64,000 nt of DNA from Formosa algae (GCF_001439665.1 NZ_LMAK01000017.1:1-64000); one strand, 5' to 3'. Positions 1-7,490 are shown, counted from the stretch's first letter. Made by a program: numbers and translations. The notes: generated by a model from the letters alone, not told the origin.

Positions 1-2
1 CG

Positions 3-182
3 TTAGATTTATATAAAAATATTAATAATAGAAATATATCACAAACAGAAAAGCATATTTTAATGGCTCATATTTTAGGGTGTAGCCAACAGGTAGCACG
101 AGAATTATTTAATGGAACTCAACAAAAACGAACACCTGTAAGAGAAGAAATTATAAATAAATACTTAGATACATTGAAATAA
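3..182 (+). CDS. Partial hypothetical protein (C-terminal end only)
   Basis: An open frame enters from the left edge and ends at TAA 180-182, giving about 59 residues. The visible part is polar, with a helix-rich stretch containing ILGCSQQVARELFNGTQ and a charged tail ending in NKYLDTLK. I do not recognise the family. Its position just upstream of an excisionase-like gene in a mobile element suggests an element-encoded protein. Its start and full length are outside the window. Confidence 0.5.
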   Translation, partial: LDLYKNINNRNISQTEKHILMAHILGCSQQVARELFNGTQQKRTPVREEIINKYLDTLK

Positions 183-276
183 GAGTGAATTGTGTAATAA
201 TATCTTTACACACTTTTTACACACATCTACTTCTTACAATAATATTGCATCATATTAATCTTAAAACATTAAAAAG

Positions 277-546
277 ATGCAAGTACAAATAGAACTACCA
301 ATCAGTTTCCTAAATGATATTGAGAAGATTAAGCAAGATTTAATCAATATTACAAAATCATATCAAGAAAAAGAAGAGCCCGCAGAATTTTTGTCGCGTC
401 AAGAGGTTGCAAAAATGCTTAAAATTGACTTGTCTAGCGTCCATAATTGGACTAAGAAGTCAATATTAGTATCTTATCAAATTGGAGGGCGTGTATATTA
501 CAAGCGTTCAGAGGTCGAAGCATCAATTATTAAACTTAATAAATAA
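277..546 (+). CDS. Excisionase-like helix-turn-helix DNA-binding protein
   Basis: This 89-residue protein has an N-terminal coiled-coil-like segment (about residues 1-35) followed by a winged HTH of the MerR/excisionase type. The HTH begins at LSRQEVAKML (about residue 39), continues through VHNWTKKSIL and ends with the wing-like GGRVYYKRSEVEASI. Such small proteins in Bacteroidota mobile elements usually bind DNA for excision or regulate element genes. It lies 94 bp after the partial gene and only 7 bp before the next start, so the two are probably co-transcribed. Family assignment is good; the exact role (excision or transcription control) is inferred. Confidence 0.75.
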   Translation: MQVQIELPISFLNDIEKIKQDLINITKSYQEKEEPAEFLSRQEVAKMLKIDLSSVHNWTKKSILVSYQIGGRVYYKRSEVEASIIKLNK

Positions 547-553
547 TAATTGT

Positions 554-928
554 ATGGCAACGCAAAACACACCTCAACAAATTACTCACATTTACAAAGA
601 AATAAACGAGGGTAAGTATAAAAGCGTGAAACATTACGAACTTCAAAAATGTAATGAAACACCTGTTTTTTCAACACTAATAAATATTAGTAGAAATCAA
701 AATTGTGCTCAATCTATGCCAACATTTTGGTTAAAGATTAGGGAGGGTAACAAATGGACTAATTACATTACAGGTCTATTTAGAACTTCAAAGCGTGACA
801 CCTATAAGGGAGATACACATCGCAAAACAAACCTTGTTATTTTTGACTTTTCAAGTAATGAAAGCATATTGACAATAACATACTTCAATAACTACTATAC
901 GAACGATTTAAGGAATATAATATACTAA
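554..928 (+). CDS. Hypothetical protein of the mobile element
   Basis: This 124-residue protein starts at ATG 554, seven bases after the HTH gene stop. An upstream in-frame start at 482 would overlap the HTH gene by 65 bases, so 554 is preferred. Visible features are a central segment with FWLKIREGNKWTNYITGLF and KTNLVIFDFSS followed by a hydrophobic-aromatic C-terminus. There is no signal peptide or membrane segment. I do not recognise the family. It is followed by a strong intrinsic terminator at 941-967, so the HTH-hypothetical pair forms its own transcription unit ahead of the replication gene. Confidence 0.6.
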   Translation: MATQNTPQQITHIYKEINEGKYKSVKHYELQKCNETPVFSTLINISRNQNCAQSMPTFWLKIREGNKWTNYITGLFRTSKRDTYKGDTHRKTNLVIFDFSSNESILTITYFNNYYTNDLRNIIY

Positions 929-940
929 CTAAAACAAAAA

Positions 941-967
941 AAAAGAGGAGTGTTCACCTCCTCTTTT
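941..967 (+). terminator. Intrinsic terminator after the HTH/hypothetical pair
   Basis: A perfect 10-bp stem (aaaagaggag, 941-950, with ctcctctttt, 958-967) encloses a 7-base loop. The stem ends in a short T-run, and the A-rich run before it would let it act in both directions. It lies 13 bases after the stop of the gene ending at 928. Confidence 0.8.
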
Positions 968-982
968 ATACGTTCAAATGTT

Positions 983-1006
983 AGGTATTTGTGGCAACGC
1001 ATACCT
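983..1006. repeat. Small hairpin upstream of the putative rep gene
   Basis: AGGTAT (983-988) and ATACCT (1001-1006) form a 6-bp stem around a 12-base loop that itself contains TTG/CAA. It lies 22 bases before the replication gene start and has no T-run, so it is not a terminator. It could be a replication-protein binding site or a leader structure; the function is unproven. Confidence 0.35.
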
Positions 1007-1027
1007 TAAAAACAAATTTAAAACATA

Positions 1028-2062
1028 TTGATTGATTATGTAAAAATATTGTTTAACAATGTAGATGTTAACTATCTATGTAGTTTACCTTTTCTAGATT
1101 TTGAAACGGTTGTAAACTCAAACACAGGCGAACTATCAACAAAGAAAACGGCAAATTATCATTTTTGTAAAATTGTTATTTACGAGAGTGAAATTGTTTT
1201 ATTTACTGGCAGTATTCATAAGTTTTATAATTCGATAAAAGAAGTAAAAGCACCCAATTATAAAGAAAATGGTACTTATAAAGGGTTTAATGGTAATCAA
1301 TTTAACATTAATAATATTATTGAAGTTAGACAGCACTTAAAGACTCTTTTTAACTGCAAACCTCATCAAATGATATTTCAAAATATAGAGTTTGGAATAA
1401 ATTCTACACCTGTTTTTAATCCTCAGTTATTTATAAAAGGGTTGTTGTTTCACAAGGGTAAATTATTTGAATTCAAATACAACGAACATTTTAGTCAAGT
1501 AAAACACCAGAGATATTTATTGAAAATTTATAATAAGTCAAACCAGTACCAAATGAAAGAAAACACTTTGCGTGTGGAACTAAAGATTATAAAAACCGAA
1601 TTTCTAAAAGAAACAGGAATAAGAACCTTTGAAGATGTTTCTGTACAAACTATGAATAAGGCAAAAGAATTACTTCTAAAAGCTTTTGATGAGGTTGTTT
1701 ACTATGACTACACGGTTGAAAAAAAGAATCTTACAGAACGTCAAAAAGTAAGTTTGAAATTATTTTCAAACCCTCGGTATTGGATTTATGAATTAAACCC
1801 AAAAGATAGAGACCGACCAAAAAAGAAATTGAAAGATTTTATACTAAAGTATTCCCAGAATTTACAAAGAGAAATAAGGCAAAATATAATAGTAAAGTGC
1901 GTAATAATTAACCGCCTTTCTGAACCCTCAAAATGTGTAATAATTAACACTTCAAATATAGGGTTAAACATTACTCATAAAGCACTTACAAAACATAATG
2001 AAAAACGCTCTATTACAGCAACTGTTTTAAGTAAAGAAAAAGATGAGGTAGTAACCACTTAA
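1028..2062 (+). CDS. Putative replication initiation protein, phage gene II/X-like
   Basis: This 344-residue protein begins at TTG 1028; there is no nearby in-frame ATG. The pattern recalls rolling-circle replication proteins of filamentous phages and small Bacteroidota elements: GSIHKFYNS (about 61-69), GFNGNQFNI (86-94), QNIEFGIN (118-125), LLKIYNKSNQY (164-174) and LRVELKI (181-187). The tyrosine/lysine of KIYNK is a plausible active-site segment. The C-terminus has a peptide repeat, KCVIIN, twice (about residues 288-307), encoded by a near-identical DNA repeat. The gene sits alone between a terminator and a small downstream gene cluster. If the family is right, it would nick origin DNA to start single-strand replication of the element. 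Recognition is from memory of the family, so confidence is moderate. Confidence 0.5.
   Translation: MIDYVKILFNNVDVNYLCSLPFLDFETVVNSNTGELSTKKTANYHFCKIVIYESEIVLFTGSIHKFYNSIKEVKAPNYKENGTYKGFNGNQFNINNIIEVRQHLKTLFNCKPHQMIFQNIEFGINSTPVFNPQLFIKGLLFHKGKLFEFKYNEHFSQVKHQRYLLKIYNKSNQYQMKENTLRVELKIIKTEFLKETGIRTFEDVSVQTMNKAKELLLKAFDEVVYYDYTVEKKNLTERQKVSLKLFSNPRYWIYELNPKDRDRPKKKLKDFILKYSQNLQREIRQNIIVKCVIINRLSEPSKCVIINTSNIGLNITHKALTKHNEKRSITATVLSKEKDEVVTT
1894..1948 (+). repeat. Direct repeat inside the putative rep gene
   Basis: Two near-identical copies, AAAGTGCGTAATAATTAAC (1894-1912) and AAATGTGTAATAATTAAC (1931-1948), start 37 bases apart inside the 3' part of the coding region and encode the repeated peptide KCVIIN. 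The core TGTGTAATAAT also occurs at 191-201, ahead of the HTH gene. They could be protein-level repeats or iteron-like binding sites. Confidence 0.55.
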
Positions 2063-2118
2063 AAAAACGGAATACAATTTAAAATTAATTCAATCTAAAG
2101 TAGATAAAAATAGAAATT

Positions 2119-2406
2119 ATGCCTAGACCTAAAGGAATATCAAAAACAGGTGGACGTAAAAAAGGAACACCAAATAAATTTACTGGAAATGCTAAACAAT
2201 GGTTATCTCAATTAATAGAAAACAACTGTTTGCAAATGGAAAAAGATATAAAAGCCCTAGAACCTAAAGAACGTTTGCAAATCTTAGAGAAGTTTATGCA
2301 ATACACTATACCTAAAATGCAAAGTATTCAAACAAAAGTTGATTTCAACCAATTAACAGATGAACAGATAGAAAACGTAATTAATGAAATAACTAAAGAT
2401 ATATAA
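2119..2406 (+). CDS. Small basic protein with GRKKGTPNK motif
   Basis: This 95-residue protein starts at ATG 2119. It opens with a basic, glycine-rich stretch, MPRPKGISKTGGRKKGTPNK, followed by a helical acidic domain ending in TDEQIENVINEITKDI. The GRKKGTPNK segment is common at the N-terminus of small phage-type proteins, including some annotated as terminase small-subunit-like, and probably contacts nucleic acid. No catalytic motif is visible. Its stop (TAA 2404-2406) is one base from the next start, so the two are translationally linked. An element-specific DNA-binding or packaging role is possible but unproven. Confidence 0.6.
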   Translation: MPRPKGISKTGGRKKGTPNKFTGNAKQWLSQLIENNCLQMEKDIKALEPKERLQILEKFMQYTIPKMQSIQTKVDFNQLTDEQIENVINEITKDI

Positions 2407-2407
2407 T

Positions 2408-2704
2408 ATGAGAATAAAAATAACAAAAGACCTTAGAGAAGAAATTTTATTGACCTTGAAAAACGATTGTTTTGAGGTTTTCAGTGATAGTAAATTATGT
2501 CCTATTTTTGAAATACATTATGAATTTTACAAAGTATTTAAGCAATCTAGAAAAACTGATATAAGTAGAGAGAGTAAAGTTGAGTTATTACAATGGATAA
2601 AGAAAGGGTATATTGAAACAGAAAATTCTGTTTTCGCTAATGAGGTTAAACATCCTACTTTTTTAGAAATAATGATTACTGCAAGTCAAGTTGATGAAGA
2701 TTAA
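2408..2704 (+). CDS. Hypothetical protein, last gene of the element
   Basis: This 98-residue protein starts at ATG 2408, right after the preceding gene's stop. It is probably soluble and mostly helical, with no membrane segment or recognisable catalytic motif; visible stretches include LREEILLTLKNDCFEVF and ELLQWIKKGYIETEN. I do not recognise the family. It is the last gene before the candidate attachment region (2705-2800), a usual place for accessory cargo or small regulatory genes in integrated elements. Confidence 0.55.
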   Translation: MRIKITKDLREEILLTLKNDCFEVFSDSKLCPIFEIHYEFYKVFKQSRKTDISRESKVELLQWIKKGYIETENSVFANEVKHPTFLEIMITASQVDED

Positions 2705-2721
2705 TAGCCTTTTTTAGATTT

Positions 2722-2740
2722 ACCGTACATAAACCGTACA
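2722..2740 (+). repeat. Direct repeats ACCGTACA, possible integrase arm sites
   Basis: ACCGTACA occurs at 2722-2729 and again at 2733-2740, an 11-base period of one helical turn, between the last element gene and the tRNA 3' end. Tandem short repeats in this position are typical of tyrosine-integrase arm-binding sites. No integrase gene is inside the window to confirm it. Confidence 0.4.
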
Positions 2741-2761
2741 AAAACTAACTGTATAAAAATC

Positions 2762-2797
2762 ATAAACCTTGTTAATCAATCGATTAACAAGGTTTAT
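2762..2797 (-). terminator. Terminator of tRNA-Leu (16-bp perfect inverted repeat)
   Basis: ATAAACCTTGTTAATC (2762-2777) and its exact complement (2782-2797) form a 16-bp stem with a 4-base loop. It begins three bases beyond the tRNA discriminator base. On the minus strand it is followed by a T-rich tract (complement of about 2752-2761). It should end tRNA transcription and may also shield the element from read-through. Confidence 0.75.
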
Positions 2798-2799
2798 AG

Positions 2800-2881
2800 T
2801 ACTCAAGGTGGGAATCGAACCCACACTCCCGAAAGAACTGGATTTTGAATCCAGCGCGTCTACCAATTCCGCCACTTGAGC
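2800..2881 (-). tRNA. tRNA-Leu(CAA)
   Basis: Read on the minus strand, the sequence has the leucine tRNA start GCTCAAGTGGCGGAATTGG, an anticodon stem CTGGA/TCCAG with loop TTCAAAA giving anticodon CAA, a variable arm (TTCTTTCGGGAG) and the T-arm GTGGGTTCGATTCCCAC. The acceptor stem is GCTCAAG with CTTGAGT, a G-T wobble at the end. The 3' CCA is not encoded, as is common in Bacteroidota. Its 3' end faces the mobile element, making this a plausible integration target. Confidence 0.93.
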
Positions 2882-2964
2882 AAATACATAGAAGCAATAT
2901 TCTAAGAAGATGCAAAAATAATTCATTTTTATTTAAACTTCCTAAAAAATAGAGCATATAATTC

Positions 2965-2994
2965 TTTTGTAGTTAAAATAATTGCCTAAATTTG
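2965..2994 (+). promoter_or_regulatory. Bacteroidota-type promoter for prs-rplY
   Basis: A -33 element TTTTG (2965-2969) is separated by 17 bases from a perfect -7 box TAAATTTG (2987-2994). This is the best full promoter match in the window. Transcription would begin near 3000, giving a leader of about 48 bases before the prs ATG at 3048. It argues against an earlier TTG start at 2982. Confidence 0.7.
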
Positions 2995-3047
2995 CAGCCA
3001 AATTAAAACACCAGAAGTGTTTAATCCTAATAAACAACACGTTACAC

Positions 3048-3983
3048 ATGCCTTTAACTGAAGCTAAAATATTTACCTGTAATCAAAGTAGGGAATTAGC
3101 AGAGAAAATTGCTGCTTCCTATGGTACACACCTTGGAAATGTTATTACCTCTACCTATAGTGATGGTGAATTCCAGCCTTCTTATGAAGAGTCTATTAGA
3201 GGGACACGTATTTTTATTATTGGTTCTACACACCCTGGACCACAGAATTTAATGGAAATGTTGTTAATGATTGATGCTGCTAAACGTGCATCGGCAAGAC
3301 ACATTACCGCAGTTTTACCTTACTTTGGTTGGGCAAGACAAGACCGTAAAGATAAACCTAGAGTCCCTATTGCAGCCAAATTAGTTGCTAAAATGCTTGA
3401 AACAGCAGGTGCTACTCGTATTATTACTATGGACTTACACGCCGATCAAATCCAAGGGTTTTTCGAAAAACCAGTCGATCACCTTTTTGCTTCCACAATC
3501 TTTTTACCTTATTTAAAATCCCTAAACTTAGATAACTTAACCATTGCATCTCCAGATATGGGAGGTTCTAAACGTGCTTATGCGTATTCTAAAGCTTTAG
3601 AAAGCGATGTTGTTATTTGTTATAAGCAACGTGCTAAGGCCAATGTTATTTCTTACATGGAATTAATTGGAGATGTTACAGGTAAAAATGTTGTTTTAGT
3701 TGATGATATGGTTGATACCGCTGGTACATTAACTAAAGCAGCAGATTTAATGATGGAACGTGGTGCATTAAGCGTAAGAGCTATTTGTACGCATCCTATT
3801 TTATCTGGAGACGCTTACGAAAAACTAGAAAAATCTAAATTACAAGAATTAATAGTAACAGACTCTATTCCTTTAACACAAAAAAGCGATAAAATTAGAG
3901 TACTTACTTGTGCCGATTTATTTTCTGCAGTGATGCAAAATGTACACTACAACAAATCAATCAGTTCAAAATTCGTCATGTAA
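3048..3983 (+). CDS. prs: Ribose-phosphate pyrophosphokinase
   Basis: The enzyme makes PRPP from ribose 5-phosphate and ATP for nucleotide, histidine and NAD synthesis in the cytoplasm. The 311-residue length fits the family. Visible motifs are the N-terminal YSDGEFQ segment, the metal/ATP segment around TMDLHADQIQGFF and the PRPP-binding loop VVLVDDMVDTAGTL. The ATG at 3048 is chosen because the promoter -7 box overlaps the region of an earlier TTG. Only 29 bases separate it from rplY and no terminator intervenes, so the two are probably co-transcribed, an arrangement I recall from other Flavobacteriia. Confidence 0.96.
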   Translation: MPLTEAKIFTCNQSRELAEKIAASYGTHLGNVITSTYSDGEFQPSYEESIRGTRIFIIGSTHPGPQNLMEMLLMIDAAKRASARHITAVLPYFGWARQDRKDKPRVPIAAKLVAKMLETAGATRIITMDLHADQIQGFFEKPVDHLFASTIFLPYLKSLNLDNLTIASPDMGGSKRAYAYSKALESDVVICYKQRAKANVISYMELIGDVTGKNVVLVDDMVDTAGTLTKAADLMMERGALSVRAICTHPILSGDAYEKLEKSKLQELIVTDSIPLTQKSDKIRVLTCADLFSAVMQNVHYNKSISSKFVM

Positions 3984-4012
3984 ATACAATTTAATACTTA
4001 ATATAAATAAAA

Positions 4013-4624
4013 ATGAAATCAATTACAATCAACGGATCTCTAAGAGAAAGCGTGGGCAAGAAAGCAACAAAAGCCTTACGTAATGCTGGTCAGGTTCCTT
4101 GCGTATTATACGGAGGAGATAAACCAGTTCATTTTACAGCAGAAGAATTGGCATTCTCTAAACTTGTATACACACCAAATGCGCATACAGTTGTAATTAC
4201 TTTAGCTGGTGGGGAATCTTTCAATGCTATTATGCAAGACATTCAATTTCACCCAGTGACTGATAAAATTATACACGTAGATTTCTATCAAACTTTTGAT
4301 GATAAAGAAATCTCTATGGACATTCCTGTTACTTTTATTGGTAACTCTCGTGGTGTTAAAAATGGTGGTGTTTTACGTAAAAACAAACGTAGCTTAAGAG
4401 TAAAAGCTCTTCCTGCTAACTTACCAGATTTTATCGAAGCAGATATTACTCCGCTTAAAATTGGTGGTAAATTATACATTACAACTTTAGAAAACGAAGC
4501 TTACAAATTTATGCACCCAGATAACACTGTGGTATGCCAAGTAAGACGTTCTAGAGCTGCAATTATTGAAGATGATGAAGAAGATGAAGCAGAAGCTACT
4601 CCAGAAGCAGCAACTGAAGCATAG
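4013..4624 (+). CDS. rplY: 50S ribosomal protein L25 (general stress protein Ctc type)
   Basis: This protein binds 5S rRNA in the large ribosomal subunit. At 203 residues it is the long TL5/Ctc form: an N-terminal L25 domain with [14 protein letters not shown] (about 23-36) and VDFYQTF (about 92-98), then a C-terminal beta domain (about 100-185). The tail is strongly acidic and alanine-rich ([10 protein letters not shown] and onward), as often seen in Bacteroidota L25. It follows prs by 29 bases and is closed by a terminator at 4645-4676. Confidence 0.96.
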   Translation: MKSITINGSLRESVGKKATKALRNAGQVPCVLYGGDKPVHFTAEELAFSKLVYTPNAHTVVITLAGGESFNAIMQDIQFHPVTDKIIHVDFYQTFDDKEISMDIPVTFIGNSRGVKNGGVLRKNKRSLRVKALPANLPDFIEADITPLKIGGKLYITTLENEAYKFMHPDNTVVCQVRRSRAAIIEDDEEDEAEATPEAATEA

Positions 4625-4644
4625 TCTATAGTTCTATAAATATT

Positions 4645-4676
4645 AAAAAGCATTCTGTTTTCAGGATGCTTTTTTT
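4645..4676 (+). terminator. Intrinsic terminator after rplY
   Basis: AAAAAGCATTCTG and CAGGATGC plus T-run form a stem of about 13 bp with one G-T wobble and a 4-base loop, ending in seven T residues. It closes the prs-rplY unit 20 bases after the rplY stop. Confidence 0.85.
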
Positions 4677-4701
4677 ATTTTAGCAAAAATTTAAACACAC
4701 T

Positions 4702-5334
4702 ATGTTCGGCTTATTTAAAACACTTTTTAAATCGAAACATCCGAGTATAGATCCTCATCAAGACACTATGAAGAAATTTTTAATTGTTGGCCTAGGAAAT
4801 ATTGGTGATACTTACGAAAATACCCGCCATAATATCGGCTTTAAAATACTAGATCATTTAGCTAAAGTAGAAGGCTTAACTTTCGAAACTCAAAAATTAG
4901 GCGATATTACAACCTACAAATTTAAGGGAAGAACCTTTATACTACTTAAACCTAGCACGTTTATGAATTTAAGCGGGAAAGCTGTACTATACTGGATGAC
5001 CAAAGAGAATATTCCCTTAGAAAATCTATTAGTAATAACAGACGATTTAAATTTAGAGTTTGGCAGTATCCGTCTTAAAGGCAAAGGTAGTGATGGTGGC
5101 CACAACGGTTTAAAAGATATTCAGGCAAAATTACAAACTACCAAATACAATCGTTTTAGATTTGGTATTAGCGATGCTTTTAGTAAAGGTAGACAAATAG
5201 ATTATGTTTTAGGAGAATGGACCATAGAGGAAAACGACAAATTACCAGAACGTTTAGACCAATCTATAGCCCTAATAAAATCTTTTGGTACAGCTGGTAT
5301 TAATAATACAATGAACACTTTTAATGGCAAGTAA
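4702..5334 (+). CDS. pth: Peptidyl-tRNA hydrolase
   Basis: Pth frees tRNA from peptidyl-tRNAs that drop off the ribosome. Key motifs are VGLGNIGDTYENTRHNIGF, whose histidine is catalytic, KPSTFMNLSG with the substrate-binding asparagine, ITDDLNLEFG with the conserved aspartate, and GSDGGHNGLKDI. The core domain starts at an internal ATG (4768). The ATG at 4702 adds a 22-residue basic N-terminal extension, which I recall as common in Flavobacteriaceae, so it is kept, but the start is not certain. The gene is alone between the rplY terminator and a protease promoter. Confidence 0.95.
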   Translation: MFGLFKTLFKSKHPSIDPHQDTMKKFLIVGLGNIGDTYENTRHNIGFKILDHLAKVEGLTFETQKLGDITTYKFKGRTFILLKPSTFMNLSGKAVLYWMTKENIPLENLLVITDDLNLEFGSIRLKGKGSDGGHNGLKDIQAKLQTTKYNRFRFGISDAFSKGRQIDYVLGEWTIEENDKLPERLDQSIALIKSFGTAGINNTMNTFNGK

Positions 5335-5388
5335 ATTTTATCCATTAACCTTTCATTTACACAAAAAACCATACCTAAGCTCACCATT

Positions 5389-5416
5389 AATCACAAAATC
5401 AAATATATTTGTGATT
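5389..5416 (+). promoter_or_regulatory. -7 box inside an inverted repeat upstream of the M43 protease
   Basis: A -7 box TATATTTG (5404-5411) lies 28 bases before the protease ATG. It overlaps the right arm of a 9-bp inverted repeat, AATCACAAA (5389-5397) and TTTGTGATT (5408-5416). A repressor or activator bound to this palindrome would sit directly on the promoter. The promoter is a sequence match; the operator role is inferred. Confidence 0.45.
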
Positions 5417-5439
5417 ATCACTACCTAATATCCTAACAT

Positions 5440-7431
5440 ATGAAAATTTTTACTTTTAAATTATTTATGCTTTGTGCTATAATATCCCTTAGCACACAAG
5501 CACAAAACTCTAATGAAGCAATTTCTCCTGAAGATGGCGAACAGTGCGGTTTTATCGCTAGTGAAAACAGACTCCGTGAAAAAAACCCATACCGCTTAAG
5601 TAACGAACAGTTCGAAAACTGGATTGCTCCTAAGATAGAGCAAATTAAAAATGAAAGATCTTCAACACCAACAGAAAGAGCCATAATTACCATTCCTGTT
5701 GTTGTTCACGTCATTCATAATGGAGATGATTACGGGGTAGACGAAAACATTACAGATAGCCAAGTACAATCTCAGTTAACAGTAATGACAGAAGATTTTA
5801 GACGTATGGCTGGAACTCCTGGTTTTAACGATAATCCAGCTGGTGCAGATTTAGAAATAGAATTTGTTTTAGCCCAACAAACTCCAGACGGCTGCCCTAC
5901 AAACGGTATTAATCGTGTAGATATGGGACAAGAAAGTTGGAGCACCGCAGATATAGACGATATTGTAAAACCAACAACCATTTGGGATCCTACACAATAC
6001 ATGAATATGTGGTCTATTACTTTTACAAGAACAGATTTATTAGGATACGCACAATTTCCTTCAGAATCTGGATTAGAAGGTTTAGATGGATTTACTGACG
6101 ATTCAGATACCGATGGTGTTGTATGTAGATACAATTCTTTTGGTAGTGAAGATTATAACGATGGTTCTTTCAATTTAAGTGCACCTTACAACAAAGGAAG
6201 AACAATGACTCACGAAGTTGGTCACTTTTTAGGTTTAAGACACATTTGGGGTGATGGTGATTGTACTGTTGATGATTATGTAGACGATACACCTTTAGCA
6301 GCAAGCTCTAATAGCGGATGCCCTGTAATAGATACTTGTCCTGGCGAAGTAGATTCTGAGGTGGTTTACGACATGGTAGAAAACTACATGGATTATACTA
6401 ACGATGAGTGTATGAATGTATTTACTGAAGGTCAAAAAGACAGAGTTTTAGCTGTATTAGAAAACTCTCCAAGACGTAAAGGTTTAGTTACATCTAACAA
6501 AACAGAAGCTCCAGCCCCTGTAGATAACGACCCAAGTATTACATTAGTAGATATAAATGTTCCTGCTTGTGGATCTGAAGTTTTAGCAACAGTAGAATTA
6601 ACTAATTACGGAACAACAACATTAAACTCTTTAGTAATAACATCTGTAATTAGCGATGGAACAACTTCAGATTATAATTGGACAGGAAACATTGCTGCAG
6701 GCGCATCAGAAACTATTACACTTCCAGCAATTACAGTAACCAGCATAGATTTTACATACAGCATTAGTATTAATAGTCCGAATGGAACAACAGATGCTAG
6801 AACATGTAATAACGATGTTTCTGAAAGCTTACAGATGACGACTGTTTACGCTTCAACAACAGCAATTACATTAGATCTTAAAACAGATTTAGAAGGTGCT
6901 GAAACCACTTGGGAATTCTTAAACAGCAACAATGAAGTTATTAAGCAAGGTGGAGGAAATTACTTTGGTAACCTTAACATAACCGAAACGTTTGAAGTAA
7001 GTAGCGACGAATGTTACACATTTGTAATTTACGATACTGGTGGAGATGGTATTTGCTGTTCTAACGGAGAAGGCTACTACACATTATCTACAGATGATGG
7101 TACAGTTATTTACTCTGGTGGTGATTTTACATCTGAGGATAGAATAAACATTTCTACAAAAACTTTAGCCGTTACCGATAAAGAATTTGCAGCAGGTATA
7201 TCGCTTTACCCGAATCCAACTAGAGATATTTTGAATATTAAACTAAGTAATTCAAGTGAATTACCTACAAAATATCAAATTTATAATATGCTTGGCCAAG
7301 TAGTTAAGCAAAAACAAATCAGTGCTACTACAGATTTAAGCGTTAGCACATCTGAATTACAATCTGGTTTATATTTTATAAAACTTACTAATGCAGTAAA
7401 TGCAGTGTCTTTACGATTCATTAAAGAATAA
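5440..7431 (+). CDS. Secreted M43-family zinc metalloprotease with T9SS sorting domain
   Basis: This 663-residue protein has a signal peptide (about residues 1-21, cut near STQAQ). The propeptide/catalytic region contains the extended zinc motif HEVGHFLGLRHIWGDGDC (about 260), in the HExxHxxGxxH form of M43 (pappalysin/cytophagalysin) peptidases, and a downstream ENYMDYTNDEC Met-turn. A beta-rich middle region follows (about 365-590) with VELTNYGTTTLNSL and GGDGICCSNGEGY. The C-terminal about 75 residues form a type A type IX secretion sorting domain, starting SLYPNPTRDILNI and ending LYFIKL...FIKE. The protein is probably exported through the T9SS and degrades proteins outside the cell. It converges with a second T9SS protease. 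Confidence 0.92.
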   Translation: MKIFTFKLFMLCAIISLSTQAQNSNEAISPEDGEQCGFIASENRLREKNPYRLSNEQFENWIAPKIEQIKNERSSTPTERAIITIPVVVHVIHNGDDYGVDENITDSQVQSQLTVMTEDFRRMAGTPGFNDNPAGADLEIEFVLAQQTPDGCPTNGINRVDMGQESWSTADIDDIVKPTTIWDPTQYMNMWSITFTRTDLLGYAQFPSESGLEGLDGFTDDSDTDGVVCRYNSFGSEDYNDGSFNLSAPYNKGRTMTHEVGHFLGLRHIWGDGDCTVDDYVDDTPLAASSNSGCPVIDTCPGEVDSEVVYDMVENYMDYTNDECMNVFTEGQKDRVLAVLENSPRRKGLVTSNKTEAPAPVDNDPSITLVDINVPACGSEVLATVELTNYGTTTLNSLVITSVISDGTTSDYNWTGNIAAGASETITLPAITVTSIDFTYSISINSPNGTTDARTCNNDVSESLQMTTVYASTTAITLDLKTDLEGAETTWEFLNSNNEVIKQGGGNYFGNLNITETFEVSSDECYTFVIYDTGGDGICCSNGEGYYTLSTDDGTVIYSGGDFTSEDRINISTKTLAVTDKEFAAGISLYPNPTRDILNIKLSNSSELPTKYQIYNMLGQVVKQKQISATTDLSVSTSELQSGLYFIKLTNAVNAVSLRFIKE

Positions 7432-7450
7432 CAGATACAATTAGTTCTAA

Positions 7451-7490
7451 AAAAAAGAGGCTTGAATGGTATTTAAGCCTCTTTTTTTTT
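7451..7490 (+). terminator. Intrinsic terminator of the M43 protease gene
   Basis: AAAAAAGAGGCTT (7451-7463) pairs with AAGCCTCTTTTTT (7475-7487) around an 11-base loop, with a T-run to 7490. It lies 19 bases after the protease stop. Confidence 0.88.

Larger units (their letters stand above)
1..2799. mobile_element. Right end of an integrated mobile element abutting tRNA-Leu
   Basis: The stretch between the window edge and the 3' end of the tRNA-Leu gene holds a partial unknown gene, an excisionase-like HTH protein, a putative gene II/X-type replication protein, a GRKKGTPNK-motif protein and two unknown genes, all on the plus strand. None is a flavobacterial housekeeping gene, and the core chromosome resumes with prs right after the tRNA. 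Integrases commonly use tRNA 3' ends as attachment sites, and the element lies on that side. Two direct repeats of ACCGTACA (2722-2740) next to the tRNA look like integrase arm sites. The integrase and the other end lie outside the window, so the element type is inferred. Confidence 0.55.

Noticed and set aside
482-553. Upstream start for the hypothetical protein ending at 928
   Set aside because: It would overlap the HTH gene by 65 bases; ATG 554 follows the HTH stop with normal spacing.
2762-2797. Attachment-site core of the element
   Set aside because: A perfect hairpin directly after a tRNA 3' end with a T-rich tail is better explained as a terminator.
2720-2926. Minus-strand open frame over the tRNA-Leu region
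   Set aside because: It covers the tRNA gene and its terminator and has no protein-like features.
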